Assembly: GCF_036345015.1 (NCBI RefSeq)
Contig: NZ_CP084098.1
Location: 1,129,326 to 1,193,325 of the forward strand
DNA from: Cyanobacterium sp. Dongsha4
GTDB lineage: Bacteria > Cyanobacteriota > Cyanobacteriia > Cyanobacteriales > Cyanobacteriaceae
DNA: 64,000 nt
Direction: 5' to 3'
Shown piece after piece: positions 1 through 8,108 of the stretch. Made by a program: the position numbers and the translations under genes. Numbering within the stretch: the stretch's first letter is position 1; every line of letters starts with the position of its first letter. The notes beneath the pieces were generated by a model. It saw nothing but the letters and a program-made list of their open reading frames with translations. It was not told the DNA's origin and did no database searches.

Positions 1-20
1 ACTCCGAACTCCGAACTCGT
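1..20. repeat. AACTCCG heptamer repeat
   Basis: About two and a half copies of the heptamer AACTCCG lie at the window edge, just past the 3' end of nrtB. The same heptamer appears in at least eight other intergenic places in this window. It resembles the short tandemly repeated heptamers (STRR) known from cyanobacteria. Confidence 0.75.
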
Positions 21-23
21 TAT

Positions 24-848
24 CTATTTTTGTTCACCCGGAACAACAATACTAGCGATAAAACCAACGAATCTATCTAGCAATAAACCGACTATACCAA
101 CATAAATTAAAGCAATAATAATTTCACTCATTAAAGAGCTGTTATAAGCATCCCAAATAAAGAAGCCAATACCCACACCACCAATTAACATTTCTGCGGC
201 CACAATTGCTAACCAAGATAAACCGATACCGATTCTTAAACCAGTGAAAATATAGGGAACTGAAGCAGGAAATAAGATGTTAAAAAAGTATTCAGTTTTA
301 GATAATTTTAACACCCTAGAAACGTTAGTATAATCTTGAGGAATTTTTTGTACTCCTACGGTTGTATTGATAATAATAGGCCAAATAGCAGTAATGAAAA
401 TAACAAAAATAGCCGAGGGTTCTGCTTCTTGAAATGCGGCTAAAGCAATGGGTAGCCAAGCAAGAGGAGGAATAGTTCTTAATACTTGAAAAATAGGATC
501 TACCGCATCATAAATAACTTTATTTGCCCCAATTAGAATACCTAAACCAATCCCAACTATTGCCGCTAAAGAAAATCCGATCGCAACTCTTGTTAAACTG
601 GCAAAAATTTGAATTGCCAACCCTTTATCTGTACCGCCATTATCAAAAAAGGGATCAATAATTAACGGATAAGTATCTTCAAAAACCTGAACAGGACTAG
701 GTAAATTTGAGGATTCACCACTGCAAACAATTTGCCAAATTACTAAAAATACGATGATAGCAACCGCAGGACGAATTACTTTTTTAGAATACAAAAAGCT
801 GAGGGGATTTTTTTTGCGGAGTTTTAAATTAATACTAGAATTAGCCAT
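24..848 (-). CDS. nrtB: Nitrate ABC transporter permease NrtB
   Basis: The 274-residue protein is the membrane subunit of the ABC nitrate/nitrite importer in the plasma membrane. A first membrane segment lies near residues 25-45, followed by about five more hydrophobic segments. The ABC-permease loop that docks the ATPase is visible around residues 180-210 (RVLKLSKTEYFFNILFPASV), ending in the usual Gly-rich GLRIGIGLSW stretch. It lies 205 bp downstream of nrtA on the same strand, the normal nrtA-nrtB order. The ATPase genes nrtC and nrtD would be expected beyond position 1 and are not in view. The cyanate and bicarbonate permeases are close relatives, but the adjacent nrtA favours nitrate. 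Confidence 0.93.
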   Translation of the reverse strand: MANSSINLKLRKKNPLSFLYSKKVIRPAVAIIVFLVIWQIVCSGESSNLPSPVQVFEDTYPLIIDPFFDNGGTDKGLAIQIFASLTRVAIGFSLAAIVGIGLGILIGANKVIYDAVDPIFQVLRTIPPLAWLPIALAAFQEAEPSAIFVIFITAIWPIIINTTVGVQKIPQDYTNVSRVLKLSKTEYFFNILFPASVPYIFTGLRIGIGLSWLAIVAAEMLIGGVGIGFFIWDAYNSSLMSEIIIALIYVGIVGLLLDRFVGFIASIVVPGEQK

Positions 849-1053
849 AGTTAAAAAAGGAATGATTTGAATAAAAAATAAAATATAAGGTGATCATTTT
901 TAGCTAAGTTGTTGTGGCAAAGAGAAGTAAGTTAGACGCATTTTACTTATATTATTTATTGGTTGATAGAAAATAAATAATACTCATAATTATTGCCCCT
1001 TGCCTCTCGCCTCTTGCCTACCTTAACTGAGGATTATTGATGTGAAGTTTATG

Positions 1054-2376
1054 TTAAGCCTTAATAGCTTTGATTTTGAGACTATCTAAATAGGCTTGAG
1101 GATTTTCTGGATCAAATGTGACACCATCAAAGAAGGTTTCAACCCCACGAGATGGGCTACTAGGTATTTCCGACTCAGGCACACCTAAAGCCGTTGCCGC
1201 TTCTCTCCATAAGTCTTCCCTATTAACTTCATCCACAATTTTCTTGGTATCAGTGGAAGCAGGAATATAACCCCAACGGATATTTTCTGTTAAAAACCAT
1301 AAGTCATGACTCTTGTAAGGATAAGAAGCGTTATCAGTCCAGTATTTTTGCATTAACTCTGTATCTTCAAAAGTTGGGTCTCCATTACCAAAGTTATATA
1401 TACCCTTGGAGCGATCGATAATATCTTCAAAAGGTACTTTAAACCATTCCCGTTTAGAGACAATTTGACACATTTCCTCTTTATTTTCGGGCTTATCACA
1501 CCACTGTTGAGCTTCCAACACAGCCATTAATAGGGCTTTAGCGGCTTTAGGATTAGCGTCAACCCAATCTTTGCGCATACCAAAGGCTTTTTCAGGATGG
1601 TCTTTCCAAAGTTGCCCTGTGGTAATTGCTTGATAACCTACTCCCTGATTGACGGTTTGTAAAGGCCAAGGCTCACCCACACAGAATGATTCCATTGCAT
1701 TAACTTTAACGTTTGCTACCATTTGAGCAGGAGGTACAACAATAGTGGAAAACTCTTTACCCGGTTCTAATCCACCTGCGGCTAACCAGTAACGAATCCA
1801 GCAGTCATGAGTTCCTCCGGGGAATGTCATTGCTACTTTTGGATCAGTTACTTTGGCAAATGCTTCTTTGAGAGGGGATGTATCTAAACCAACTTTAAGA
1901 TCTTTATAGTTATTTCCCAACATGATACCCTGACCATTGACGTTTAACCGTGCCAAAATATACATTGGAGTGGGTTTACCATCAGTTACAGTTCCCATAC
2001 TAATTAAGTAGGGCATGGGGGTTAAAATATGGGCTCCATCTATACCGCCACTAGCTGAACCTAAAACTAAGTTATCACGGGTTGTTCCCCAAGAAGCCTG
2101 TTTAATTACTTCGACATCAGGCATCCCGTATTTTGCATAAAAACCCTTTTCTTTAGCGATAATTAAGGGGGCGGCATCAGTGAGGGCGATAAAGCCTAAT
2201 TTTGCTCCAGTTACTTCGGGTGCATCTTCTGGAGAAATAACGGGGGTGTTTTCAGGAGTGGTATTTTCAGTGGTGGTTTGATTTCCCCCTCCTTGGGCAC
2301 AACCGTGTAAAATTGCAGTGGTTAGGGCTGTTGCCCCTGTGGTGAAGATAAATTTACGTCGGGATAGTTTGGACAT
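1054..2376 (-). CDS. nrtA: Nitrate-binding lipoprotein NrtA
   Basis: This is the periplasmic substrate-binding protein of the nitrate ABC importer, 440 residues, the family's usual length. The N-terminus carries a twin-arginine signal (SRRKFIF) followed by a lipobox ending in ILHGC, so it is probably Tat-exported and lipid-anchored. After a Thr/Pro-rich linker the NrtA/CmpA-type fold begins near residue 55 (GAKLGFIALTDAAPLIIAKE). CmpA, the bicarbonate-binding paralogue, is the main alternative; the calcium and bicarbonate residues cannot be separated by eye, so NrtA is favoured by family resemblance and by the NtcA-type site upstream. nrtB follows on the same strand. Confidence 0.9.
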   Translation of the reverse strand: MSKLSRRKFIFTTGATALTTAILHGCAQGGGNQTTTENTTPENTPVISPEDAPEVTGAKLGFIALTDAAPLIIAKEKGFYAKYGMPDVEVIKQASWGTTRDNLVLGSASGGIDGAHILTPMPYLISMGTVTDGKPTPMYILARLNVNGQGIMLGNNYKDLKVGLDTSPLKEAFAKVTDPKVAMTFPGGTHDCWIRYWLAAGGLEPGKEFSTIVVPPAQMVANVKVNAMESFCVGEPWPLQTVNQGVGYQAITTGQLWKDHPEKAFGMRKDWVDANPKAAKALLMAVLEAQQWCDKPENKEEMCQIVSKREWFKVPFEDIIDRSKGIYNFGNGDPTFEDTELMQKYWTDNASYPYKSHDLWFLTENIRWGYIPASTDTKKIVDEVNREDLWREAATALGVPESEIPSSPSRGVETFFDGVTFDPENPQAYLDSLKIKAIKA

Positions 2377-2427
2377 GAACTATAAATTTCTAAGTAATTT
2401 AAACATTTCTTAAGTTTGATGTACATA

Positions 2428-2470
2428 AATTTAAAACTTTATTTTTTCTTTATTTTGTATGTTTAGTCAC
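2428..2470 (-). promoter_or_regulatory. Candidate NtcA-activated promoter of nrtA
   Basis: On the minus strand GTG-N8-TAC (2470 to 2457) is one mismatch from the NtcA consensus GTA-N8-TAC. It is followed after 23 bp by TAAATT (2433-2428), matching the TAN3T -10 box of class II NtcA promoters. The predicted start of transcription is about 45 bp before the nrtA ATG. Nitrate transport genes are classical NtcA targets. The spacing and -10 are seen directly; NtcA binding is inferred. Confidence 0.6.
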
Positions 2471-2539
2471 ATTTTCTTGAAAATTTGCAGTAAATGAATT
2501 TTATTTATTCTAAATCTGCATATTGATGAAAAATAATGG

Positions 2540-3256
2540 TTAATCACTAACAATTTTGATTTTTCCTTGGCAGGATAATTCCTCTTCATTAAGGATTAAA
2601 TTGCTAATAGCAACATCATTTCCTAGATCTACTTCAAATTCTTTAATAACTACTATTTCTGGGAATAAAATGCTGTTAATTTCAATGGGATTAAAAAGTA
2701 AAGTATGGTCATTTTTCAAGGTTAAACCAGTGGTAATATTTATATCTGATAATTCTTCTTTTTGATTTTTTATTTGTCCTTTTATAATCACTTTTTCTGT
2801 ATATAAACTAATATTTTGCCAATAAAAGCTATATTTTTCTAAGATTGATACTGGATTGTTTATTTCTTTATAATCTAATAGTAAAGCTAATAAATCTATT
2901 AATCCTTGGGTTAGCAATTTTGAAGCTAATGATTTTTGAATATCTTTTTTCTTTAGTTTAATTTCTCCTTCTGCAAAAATAGGATGTAATAATTTTAATG
3001 GTTTTCCTCTTAATATGCCTCCTAAATTAACTGCTATTTCTTCAGTTTTTACTTGGGCATGATTAATATAAATTCCCTGATAGTTGGCTTTTTCTGCTGA
3101 TAGAAAAACTCGCTCTATTTTTCCTCTTAAAATTTGTCTATCTCCTGCATGAATTTCTATGTTTAATGTTTCAATTTCTTGCAGTTGCGATCGCACCCAT
3201 AGTTTAATAGCAGGGGTAAGGATGTGAGAAATAATCTCTGATTTATGTTTTACCAT
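2540..3256 (-). CDS. DUF2993 (LmeA-like) protein
   Basis: This 238-residue protein belongs to the DUF2993 family, common in cyanobacteria and related in actinobacteria to LmeA. The family signature is visible in the N-terminal half: a start with ISHILTPAIKLWVRSQ, then a beta-rich stretch with GDRQILRGKIERVFLSAEKANYQGI and IAVNLGGILRGKPL. It has no clear signal peptide or membrane helix. LmeA relatives act on phospho- or glycolipids in the envelope, but the role of cyanobacterial members is not established. It sits 163 bp upstream of nrtA on the same strand with the NtcA-type site between them, so the two are probably separate transcripts. Confidence 0.75.
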   Translation of the reverse strand: MVKHKSEIISHILTPAIKLWVRSQLQEIETLNIEIHAGDRQILRGKIERVFLSAEKANYQGIYINHAQVKTEEIAVNLGGILRGKPLKLLHPIFAEGEIKLKKKDIQKSLASKLLTQGLIDLLALLLDYKEINNPVSILEKYSFYWQNISLYTEKVIIKGQIKNQKEELSDINITTGLTLKNDHTLLFNPIEINSILFPEIVVIKEFEVDLGNDVAISNLILNEEELSCQGKIKIVSD

Positions 3257-3431
3257 CAGCTTTCAGGATATAGTTATTAAATTTTTGGTTTGAGCTTTGA
3301 ATTTTATCATTGATTAATTGATAATTGAAACTAGCAGGGTGAATTAATCACAACAAACTAATTGTTGATGAAGAATAACTAAAAACAAACAAGGGATTGA
3401 GACTTTTTAGTCTAATTAAAATAAGCCAATT

Positions 3432-4163
3432 ATGGAAAGAGTACAAAAAATTTTAAGGGAATGGGGTATTGCTTCTCGTCGAGAAGGGGAAAAAATGATT
3501 TTAGAAGGGCGGGTAAAAGTTAATGGTGTCACGGTGAAATTAGGTGATCTTGCTTCGGCTCAAAGAGATAAAATAGAGGTAGATGGAAAGTTGTTAACCC
3601 CACAGCGAAAACCATCTTTAATTTATTTATTACTCAACAAACCAAAAGGATATATATGTACTTGCGATGATCCCCGTCAAAGAAAAACAGTTATGGATTT
3701 GTTACCAGCAGAATTAAGAATGGGTTGCGGTATTCATCCTGTGGGAAGACTCGATCGCAATTCCACTGGAGCGTTAATATTAACTAATGATGGTGCATTA
3801 ACTGTTCATTTAACTCATCCTCGGTATAATCATCCCAAAACCTATTCAGTGACACTTAGAGGTAAAATCCCCCATAGATTCATCAAGAAATGGGCAGAGG
3901 GGTTTATGTGGGAAGGGAAAAAAACTCTCCCAGCAGAGATTAATATTAATTACCAAGATGAGCAGAAAACTCAAATGCAAATCACCCTCACAGAAGGAAG
4001 AAATAGACAAATCCGAAAAATTGCCGAACTTTTTGGCTATCCTGTAATTAGTTTACATAGAAGTGCGATCGCATTTTTGAATGTTTCGGCTCTTTCAACG
4101 GGAGAATATCGCTATCTAACCACAAAAGAAGTTAATTATCTAAAACAATTACATTCTCAATAA
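3432..4163 (+). CDS. RNA pseudouridine synthase, RsuA/RluB family
   Basis: This 243-residue enzyme isomerises uridine to pseudouridine in rRNA. An S4 RNA-binding domain covers about residues 1-60 (MERVQKILREWGIASRR). The catalytic domain contains the family motif GRLDRNSTGALILTNDG, with the nucleophilic Asp at residue 108. The C-terminal LTEGRNRQIRKI motif is typical of the RsuA/RluB/RluE/RluF branch. Cyanobacteria usually carry one such protein, so 23S (RluB-like) rather than 16S (RsuA-like) specificity is likely but unproven. It is divergent from the DUF2993 gene and followed after 89 bp by the RodZ-like gene. Confidence 0.9.
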   Translation: MERVQKILREWGIASRREGEKMILEGRVKVNGVTVKLGDLASAQRDKIEVDGKLLTPQRKPSLIYLLLNKPKGYICTCDDPRQRKTVMDLLPAELRMGCGIHPVGRLDRNSTGALILTNDGALTVHLTHPRYNHPKTYSVTLRGKIPHRFIKKWAEGFMWEGKKTLPAEININYQDEQKTQMQITLTEGRNRQIRKIAELFGYPVISLHRSAIAFLNVSALSTGEYRYLTTKEVNYLKQLHSQ

Positions 4164-4252
4164 TTGTCCTTATTTTACTTACTTAATCCGTTTAATTATC
4201 CCAACTAATTTAATTAATTTTTTTATACTGTTTTATCTTTCTAGTAACAATT

Positions 4253-5071
4253 ATGTTATTCCCTCGATTTTTTGCTTCTAAATCATCCTCTGAAACTATA
4301 GATTACGACGCTATCAGAAAAACAAAATTAGAAGAAATTGGTCAGATACTAAAACAAAAAAGACTGGATTTAGATTATAGTAAAGAACTTATCAGTAATC
4401 AAGTTCATATTCCTATTACTACAATAAACGCGATCGAGAATGCAGATTTAACTCATTTACCTGAACCTGTTTTTATTAAACAAATTATCAAAAAATATGC
4501 TAATTACTTAAAGATAAATGGAGAAGAATTAAGTAACAATTTTCCCTTAGAAAATAATCAAAAAGTACAAAAAAAACATCTCAAAAAATCATCTAACTTT
4601 AAGTTTAATATTCAACTATCTCCTAAATATTTATATCTAATTTACTTATTTTTAATCCTATTTTCTATTAAAAGTTTGAGCAATATTTTAGAATTTAGAG
4701 AATTTCAAGAAACTAAACTACCCCAAACAAAAATAGTAGAAACAGATTCCACCAAGCAAAATAAACAACCCCAAGCCATTCCTGCCGTAGAAAAAAAAGA
4801 AGAACCAGTTAAATCCGAGCCAGAAGAATTAAACTTAAAACTCACCGTTAAACAAGATGCTTGGGTAAGAATAATTGTTGATGGTAAACCAGTTTACGAA
4901 GGAATTTTAAATCAAGGAACAGAGAAAGAATGGATAGCAAAAGAAAAATTAACCATTCGCACAGGTAACGCAGGAGGAGTAATGATTAGTTTAAACGAGC
5001 AAAAAGCAAAAGAATTAGGAAAATTGGGGCAAGTTGAGGAGGTTACTTTTGAACTACCAAAAAGATCGTGA
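4253..5071 (+). CDS. RodZ-like helix-turn-helix membrane protein (DUF4115)
   Basis: A 272-residue protein with the RodZ layout. An N-terminal Xre-type helix-turn-helix occupies about residues 25-105, beginning GQILKQKRLDLDYSKELISN. A single membrane segment follows near residues 125-145, then a Lys/Glu/Pro-rich linker. The C-terminal beta domain (DUF4115) includes AWVRIIVDGKPVYEGIL and TIRTGNAGGVMISLN. In rod-shaped bacteria RodZ couples MreB to the envelope; in a coccoid cyanobacterium it may serve the elongation or division machinery more loosely. No mreB is in view. Downstream is the repeat-filled 800-bp gap. Confidence 0.82.
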   Translation: MLFPRFFASKSSSETIDYDAIRKTKLEEIGQILKQKRLDLDYSKELISNQVHIPITTINAIENADLTHLPEPVFIKQIIKKYANYLKINGEELSNNFPLENNQKVQKKHLKKSSNFKFNIQLSPKYLYLIYLFLILFSIKSLSNILEFREFQETKLPQTKIVETDSTKQNKQPQAIPAVEKKEEPVKSEPEELNLKLTVKQDAWVRIIVDGKPVYEGILNQGTEKEWIAKEKLTIRTGNAGGVMISLNEQKAKELGKLGQVEEVTFELPKRS

Positions 5072-5161
5072 AATTTGTGAATCGTGAAATTTGTGAAATT
5101 AAGTAACCTGAGTTCAGGATAAATTTTGTTCTGTGAGTGATAGCGAAAAGAGCAATAATTT

Positions 5162-5194
5162 GAGTTCGGAGTTCGGAGTTCGGAGTTCGGAGTT
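5162..5194. repeat. Heptamer tandem repeat (GAGTTCG)
   Basis: Nearly five perfect tandem copies of GAGTTCG (the complement of the AACTCCG family). This is the most regular array of the family in the window. It is intergenic, downstream of the RodZ-like gene. Confidence 0.9.
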
Positions 5195-5251
5195 AAAATT
5201 TAAGATAAAAAAGAAATTTCCCCCCAATACCCTAATCCCCCTAACTAATCT

Positions 5252-5682
5252 CAGGGCTGTTTCAAAGTAGAAATACAAAAACGCTAAAACTATTGCCAGT
5301 AAAAGAATATAGGGTTTTAGAGCTTTGAGGATTAAGAAGTAGTTAAAAATGTTGAGATTATCAATTTATAACCAACCATAAACCATTAAAAACTATTGCC
5401 CATTGCAAGAGTGCCTATTCCCTACCTGAGTTCGATGAAAAAAGTATCGAAAAATAAAGCGCCCTCGAGTTATCATCGAGCCAATTTTGGAATAAAAAAT
5501 TATTAAATTTAGGAAAAACTCATTGAAAATCAATTTATTCAGCTTTTTTGTCAATAATTATTACTTTTAACTCCGTTCACGACCGAAGGGAGTGCATGAG
5601 AGCAGCGAACTCTCCGAACTCCGAACTCCGAACTCAAGTATTCCCTGCCTTAACCAGAAAATTTTAGAATGAAACAGCCCTG
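5252..5682. mobile_element. 431-bp element bounded by 13-bp inverted repeats
   Basis: CAGGGCTGTTTCA at 5252-5264 is repeated exactly as its reverse complement at 5670-5682. The interior has no open frame worth calling. Exact terminal inverted repeats around a short noncoding interior suggest a MITE or an internally deleted insertion sequence. I see no clear target duplication, so origin and family are open. Confidence 0.45.
5569..5613 (+). repeat. Dispersed 45-bp repeat, copy A
   Basis: It begins AACTCCGTTCACGACCGAAG and ends with GCGAACTCT. Related copies lie at 8032-8076 (same orientation) and 51984-52030 (opposite orientation). All three are intergenic. Confidence 0.7.
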
Positions 5683-5871
5683 GGTCTTGAACGGAGTTCG
5701 GAGTTAAGATAAAAAAGAATTTTCTCCCTAAAACCTGACACCCGACACCTACTCGGTATTCTTAAACCAAACTGAGTTTAAGTAGGGATTGTTGAAAAAC
5801 GAATGTCGGGGGTGGGTATAAAACAAGAAACTACTATACAATAAATCTTAATTGAATATACATAATTAACT

Positions 5872-6339
5872 ATGACTACTCCAGAACTTGAAATCAATCA
5901 GGAATTTAGCGATTTAGAAGATTTTACCCCCTCTAAAATCAGTCATAAAGACGAAATAGAAACTGTTATTTACAGTTTGGAAGAAAACGATAGTGCCATG
6001 GTGCAAAAAACTGATGAGGGATATATCTGGAAATTTCAATATGGCACAGTAGAAGTATTTGTACAGTTGACAGGAGAAACAGACGAAGATTTATTCACGG
6101 TTTGGTCTGTTGTTTTACCCTTACCCGCAAAAAATGAAGCTGAATTAATGCGTGTATTATTAGAAATGAATTGGAGTGGAACTTTTGAAACAAATTTCGG
6201 TATTTTTAATAATCAAATAGTGCTTTCCACTCAAAGAACAGTTGATGACCTTTCTGCCAGTGAAATATCCCGTGCTATTACCTTAGTGGCAACTCTGGCA
6301 GATGAATATGATGAGGAGTTACAGTCTAAATATTTGTAA
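5872..6339 (+). CDS. YbjN-domain protein
   Basis: A 155-residue soluble acidic protein with the YbjN fold, related to type III secretion chaperone-like proteins and widespread in cyanobacteria. Family features are the alternating beta strands around residues 40-75, the segment AELMRVLLEMNWSGTFETNF, and the C-terminal helix SEISRAITLVATLADEYDEE. There is no signal peptide or membrane segment. The molecular role is not known; YbjN in E. coli is linked to stress and motility. It stands alone between the repeat-filled gap and tRNA-Arg. Confidence 0.75.
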   Translation: MTTPELEINQEFSDLEDFTPSKISHKDEIETVIYSLEENDSAMVQKTDEGYIWKFQYGTVEVFVQLTGETDEDLFTVWSVVLPLPAKNEAELMRVLLEMNWSGTFETNFGIFNNQIVLSTQRTVDDLSASEISRAITLVATLADEYDEELQSKYL

Positions 6340-6496
6340 CATTGAATCTACATCTTTCATCAACATGACAACATTTAACAGATTTACTTTTTTCGGTTAT
6401 TTCGGTTATGGTGAAAACTGAATTCTCTTACTTTGTTTTAACTAATTAAAAGATGTGTCGAGTAGGTGCAAAATTCTGATTTAATCCAAATTAAAG

Positions 6497-6571
6497 CGGG
6501 ACTGAACGGACTTGAACCGTTGCTAACAGCGCTTAGGAGGCGCTTGCTCTATCCATCTGAGCTACAGCCCC
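6497..6571 (-). tRNA. tRNA-Arg (CCT)
   Basis: The minus strand starts GGGGCTGTAGCTCAGATGG and ends with a T arm containing GGTTCAAGTCC and the acceptor CAGTCCC plus discriminator G. The acceptor stem pairs over 7 bp with one G-U. The anticodon loop reads CTCCTAA, giving anticodon CCT for the AGG arginine codon. The length is 75 nt and the 3' CCA is not encoded. Confidence 0.95.
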
Positions 6572-6701
6572 AAATTTTAAGTTTTGTAAAGAAGATAATT
6601 CTAGTTTAGCTAATTTATCGGGTCTTGAACAATTTTTTCTGGTAATTGGGGGAGATTAAATTTCCCGATTAGTTATTAATCAATTTTTACAATCAAAGAT
6701 T

Positions 6702-7961
6702 ATGATGAGTCGAATCAAAATTTTATCTTGGTTAACTGTGATTTTTTTCAGTTGGACATTGGTAGGTTGTAGTGATACGATCGAAAGTGTTCAAGCCTTC
6801 AACAGTGAATCAAAGTCTCCGATTCCAAGGGTGGAAAATATCAGTGAAGTTGCACCCCCTAGACTAATTCAAGAATTAAATAAAAACTTTAGTCAAACTA
6901 AACCAGAGGTAAAGATTCTTTCCCCTCAAATAGATGAAATCATTAATTCTCAAGATGTTACTGTTAGTTTACAGGTTAAGGGGTTAGATATATTTAAGGA
7001 TGAAGAATTAGGAATGGGACCTCATTTACATTTTTTCCTAGATGATCAACCTTATCAAGCTATTTATAGTGCAAGTGAACCTATCATATTGGAAGGTTTA
7101 GCCCCCGGTACTCATACTATTAGGGTTTTTGCTTCTCGTCCATGGCATGAAAGTTTTAAAAATCCCACAGCCTACGCTCAAACAACTTTTCATGTTTTTA
7201 CTGCTACTGAAGACAATAATCCTTCTCAAGATGAGCCTTTACTCACCTATAGCAGACCTCAAGGCACTTATGGAGCAGAGCCGATTATGTTAGACTTTTA
7301 TTTAACTAATGCTCCCCTTCATGTGGTTGCCCAAGAAAATCCTGCGGATGATATTGCTGACTGGCGCATCAGAGTCACTATTAACGGAGAATCTTTTTTA
7401 TTGGATACGTGGCAACCCATTTATCTAACTGGTTTTAATGAAGGTCAAAACTGGGTTAAGTTAGAGTATATTGACGAAAATGGTAATGTGATTCAGAATG
7501 CTTTTAATAGTACAGTAAGGGCGATAAATTATGATCTTTCCTTTCAGGATACCTTGGCTAAATTGGTGACAGATAAAATTAGTTTAGAGAAGGTGAAAGC
7601 TATTGCCCTAAAAGATTATCAAGGGTTACAAGAGGCGAATAGTCAAGAGAAAGAAGAAATTGTTGAGGAAAAAGTAGAAGAAGTGAAAGAAGAAAAATCG
7701 GAGATTGTGGAAGAAGAGTTAACTCCAGAAGTCATAGAGGATGAATTAGTTGAAGATGCGGAGGATATAGTCGAACCTTCTGTGAATGAATATAAGCCAG
7801 AAAACATAGAGGTAGAAAAGGATAAAAATGTTTTACCGCAAGAAGAAATTGAACCTACCGCAAATTTAACAGAGGAGCAAAATGAGCAAGAAAACATAAG
7901 CCAAGAACTAGAAACAAAAGAAAGTCAGCAGGAGGAAATGAATAATTCTGATAATCAATAA
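6702..7961 (+). CDS. Cyanobacterial lipoprotein with a Glu-rich C-terminal tail
   Basis: A 419-residue predicted lipoprotein with lipobox LVGC and lipidation Cys23. Residues about 60-290 form a beta-rich secreted region with MGPHLHFFLDDQPYQAIY and GTHTIRVFASRPWHESF, which look like immunoglobulin-type or carbohydrate-interaction folds. From about residue 310 to the end the sequence is low-complexity and dominated by Glu, Val and Lys. I do not recognise a characterised family. It probably sits in the periplasm anchored to a membrane, the acidic tail perhaps binding cations or basic partners. The first two codons are both ATG, so the start may shift by one residue. Confidence 0.7.
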   Translation: MMSRIKILSWLTVIFFSWTLVGCSDTIESVQAFNSESKSPIPRVENISEVAPPRLIQELNKNFSQTKPEVKILSPQIDEIINSQDVTVSLQVKGLDIFKDEELGMGPHLHFFLDDQPYQAIYSASEPIILEGLAPGTHTIRVFASRPWHESFKNPTAYAQTTFHVFTATEDNNPSQDEPLLTYSRPQGTYGAEPIMLDFYLTNAPLHVVAQENPADDIADWRIRVTINGESFLLDTWQPIYLTGFNEGQNWVKLEYIDENGNVIQNAFNSTVRAINYDLSFQDTLAKLVTDKISLEKVKAIALKDYQGLQEANSQEKEEIVEEKVEEVKEEKSEIVEEELTPEVIEDELVEDAEDIVEPSVNEYKPENIEVEKDKNVLPQEEIEPTANLTEEQNEQENISQELETKESQQEEMNNSDNQ

Positions 7962-8031
7962 TCGGTAAAAGTTATTACTAACATCGTTAAAAGGGCAAGG
8001 GGTAAAGGGCAATTAAGGATTAGGAATTAAA

Positions 8032-8076
8032 AACTCCGTTTACGACTTAAAGGAGTGTACGAGCAAAGCGAACTCT
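8032..8076 (+). repeat. Dispersed 45-bp repeat, copy B
   Basis: It begins AACTCCGTTTACGACTTAAA and ends GCGAACTCT, matching copy A at 5569-5613 with scattered substitutions. It lies just past the 3' end of the minus-strand gene at 8109. Confidence 0.65.
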
Positions 8077-8108
8077 TGTCTTCCCTAATACCCTAATCCC
8101 CCAATCCC

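Larger units (their letters stand above)
5104..5782. mobile_element. Possible MITE-like element with nested repeats
   Basis: The left end TAACCTGAGTTCAGGATAA (5104-5122) faces an inverted, related end at 5756-5782. Read on the minus strand, that right end contains CTCAGTTTGGTTTAAGAATA, nearly identical to the left end of the compact element at 31029-31214. The interior has been invaded by other repeats and codes for nothing. The end-to-end pairing is less exact than in the 31-kb copy, so the boundaries are tentative. Confidence 0.4.
5072..5871. other. Gene-free 800-bp gap built of repeats
   Basis: No coding sequence is supported here. The gap is a nest of repeated sequences. A TIR-like end reading TAACCTGAGTTCAGGATAA lies at 5104-5122 and a related inverted end at 5756-5782. 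AACTCCG heptamers lie at 5162-5194 and 5607-5635. A 13-bp inverted repeat pair brackets 5252-5682, and one copy of a dispersed 45-bp repeat lies at 5569-5613. There are also CCTAATCCCC and CCTGACACCCGACACC fragments, and a short hairpin near 5464-5480 (CTCGA/TCGAG). Confidence 0.7.

Noticed and set aside
7643-7897. Minus-strand Ser-rich frame opposite the Glu-rich tail of the lipoprotein gene
   Set aside because: Poly-Ser/Phe is the antisense of Glu codons; it is an artefact of the acidic tail.
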